Positions 63,872 through 64,000 of a stretch of DNA of 64,000 bases are shown one piece after another. Each line of letters begins with the position of its first letter. Positions within the stretch are counted from its first letter, which is position 1. A program made the position numbers and the translations under genes. The notes below the pieces were generated by a model. The model made no database searches and was not told where the DNA came from. It worked only from the letters and a program-made list of their open reading frames with translations. The stretch is from Mucidula mucida (lineage: Eukaryota > Basidiomycota > Agaricomycetes > Agaricales > Physalacriaceae). The stretch spans positions 39,248 through 103,247 of the forward strand of contig JADNYV010000131.1 in NCBI GenBank assembly GCA_015501055.1, in the 5' to 3' direction.

Positions 63872-64000
63872 CTTCGATCGACTGCCAAAGGAGTACTATA
63901 GACAACCCGGAAGGACGAAGCCTTTGTCCTGTTCCACGGCGGTCCATCCAGCGACCAATTGAAAGCGATAGAGCCGCTGTAAGTATCCCATTTTGCTTGG

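Larger units (their letters stand above)
52118..64000. repeat. Segmental duplication, copy 2 (continues past the window)
   Basis: Collinear with 33,041-44,817. Differences noted by eye: 7 bp extra in protein alpha (53,089), one base extra and about 92 net bp inserted in protein beta, a 14-bp net loss in the secreted protein, and scattered substitutions. The first 90 bp are more diverged than the rest. Confidence 0.95.

Overview
The window looks like nuclear DNA of a basidiomycete fungus, most likely an agaricomycete mushroom. It has short GT-AG introns of about 42-60 nt, several F-box genes, chromodomain Ty3/Gypsy retrotransposons, a cysteine-rich DNA-transposon gene of a type common in Agaricomycetes, and many decayed gene copies. 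No rRNA, tRNA or CRISPR array was found. Nearly everything here is duplicated, inserted into, or both, as expected for a subtelomere-like or rapidly evolving accessory region.

Layout. 1-5,100: relics of repeat modules, a 244-bp TA-flanked MITE, an alpha/beta-hydrolase relic, and one plausible intact four-exon gene (3,135-3,753, minus). 5,100-14,250: two tandem copies of a unit of about 4.5-4.9 kb. Each holds a 444/450-aa gene ('family Q', minus), a run of 430-470-bp sub-repeats (three in copy 1, two in copy 2) and a decayed multi-exon plus-strand gene. 14,780-30,660: a decayed 'family P' gene split by a DNA transposon (15,442-30,354; 12-bp inverted ends, 8-bp target duplication ACAAGACT). That transposon contains a decayed Gypsy element A (16,039-29,211; target duplication AAAGC), and element A contains a young Gypsy element B (22,800-28,593; target duplication ATAGG; LTRs identical by eye). 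31,300-32,600: an F-box pseudogene.

33,041-44,817 and 52,118-64,000 are a direct segmental duplication of at least 11.8 kb. Copy 2 runs off the window end. Each copy holds two Ser-rich paralogs, a dead and a live family P gene (399 aa), a small secreted protein gene with an intron, a 104-aa ORF, and a frameshifted F-box gene. Between the copies are an intact F-box gene (46,259-47,527), sparse sequence, and a truncated Gypsy A relative (50,680-52,117) whose LTR abuts the start of copy 2.

Main ideas. Families P and Q appear to be remote homologs. Both have an N-terminal helical, HTH-like block, an acidic Ser/Ala-rich middle, and a short basic-aromatic C-terminus. Both sit beside the same dispersed module of about 250 bp, so they look like a lineage-specific gene family multiplied inside repeats. 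The two segmental copies have opposite lesions in the Ser-rich paralogs and different C-termini of the secreted protein. All functions beyond the named domains are inference; no searches were run.
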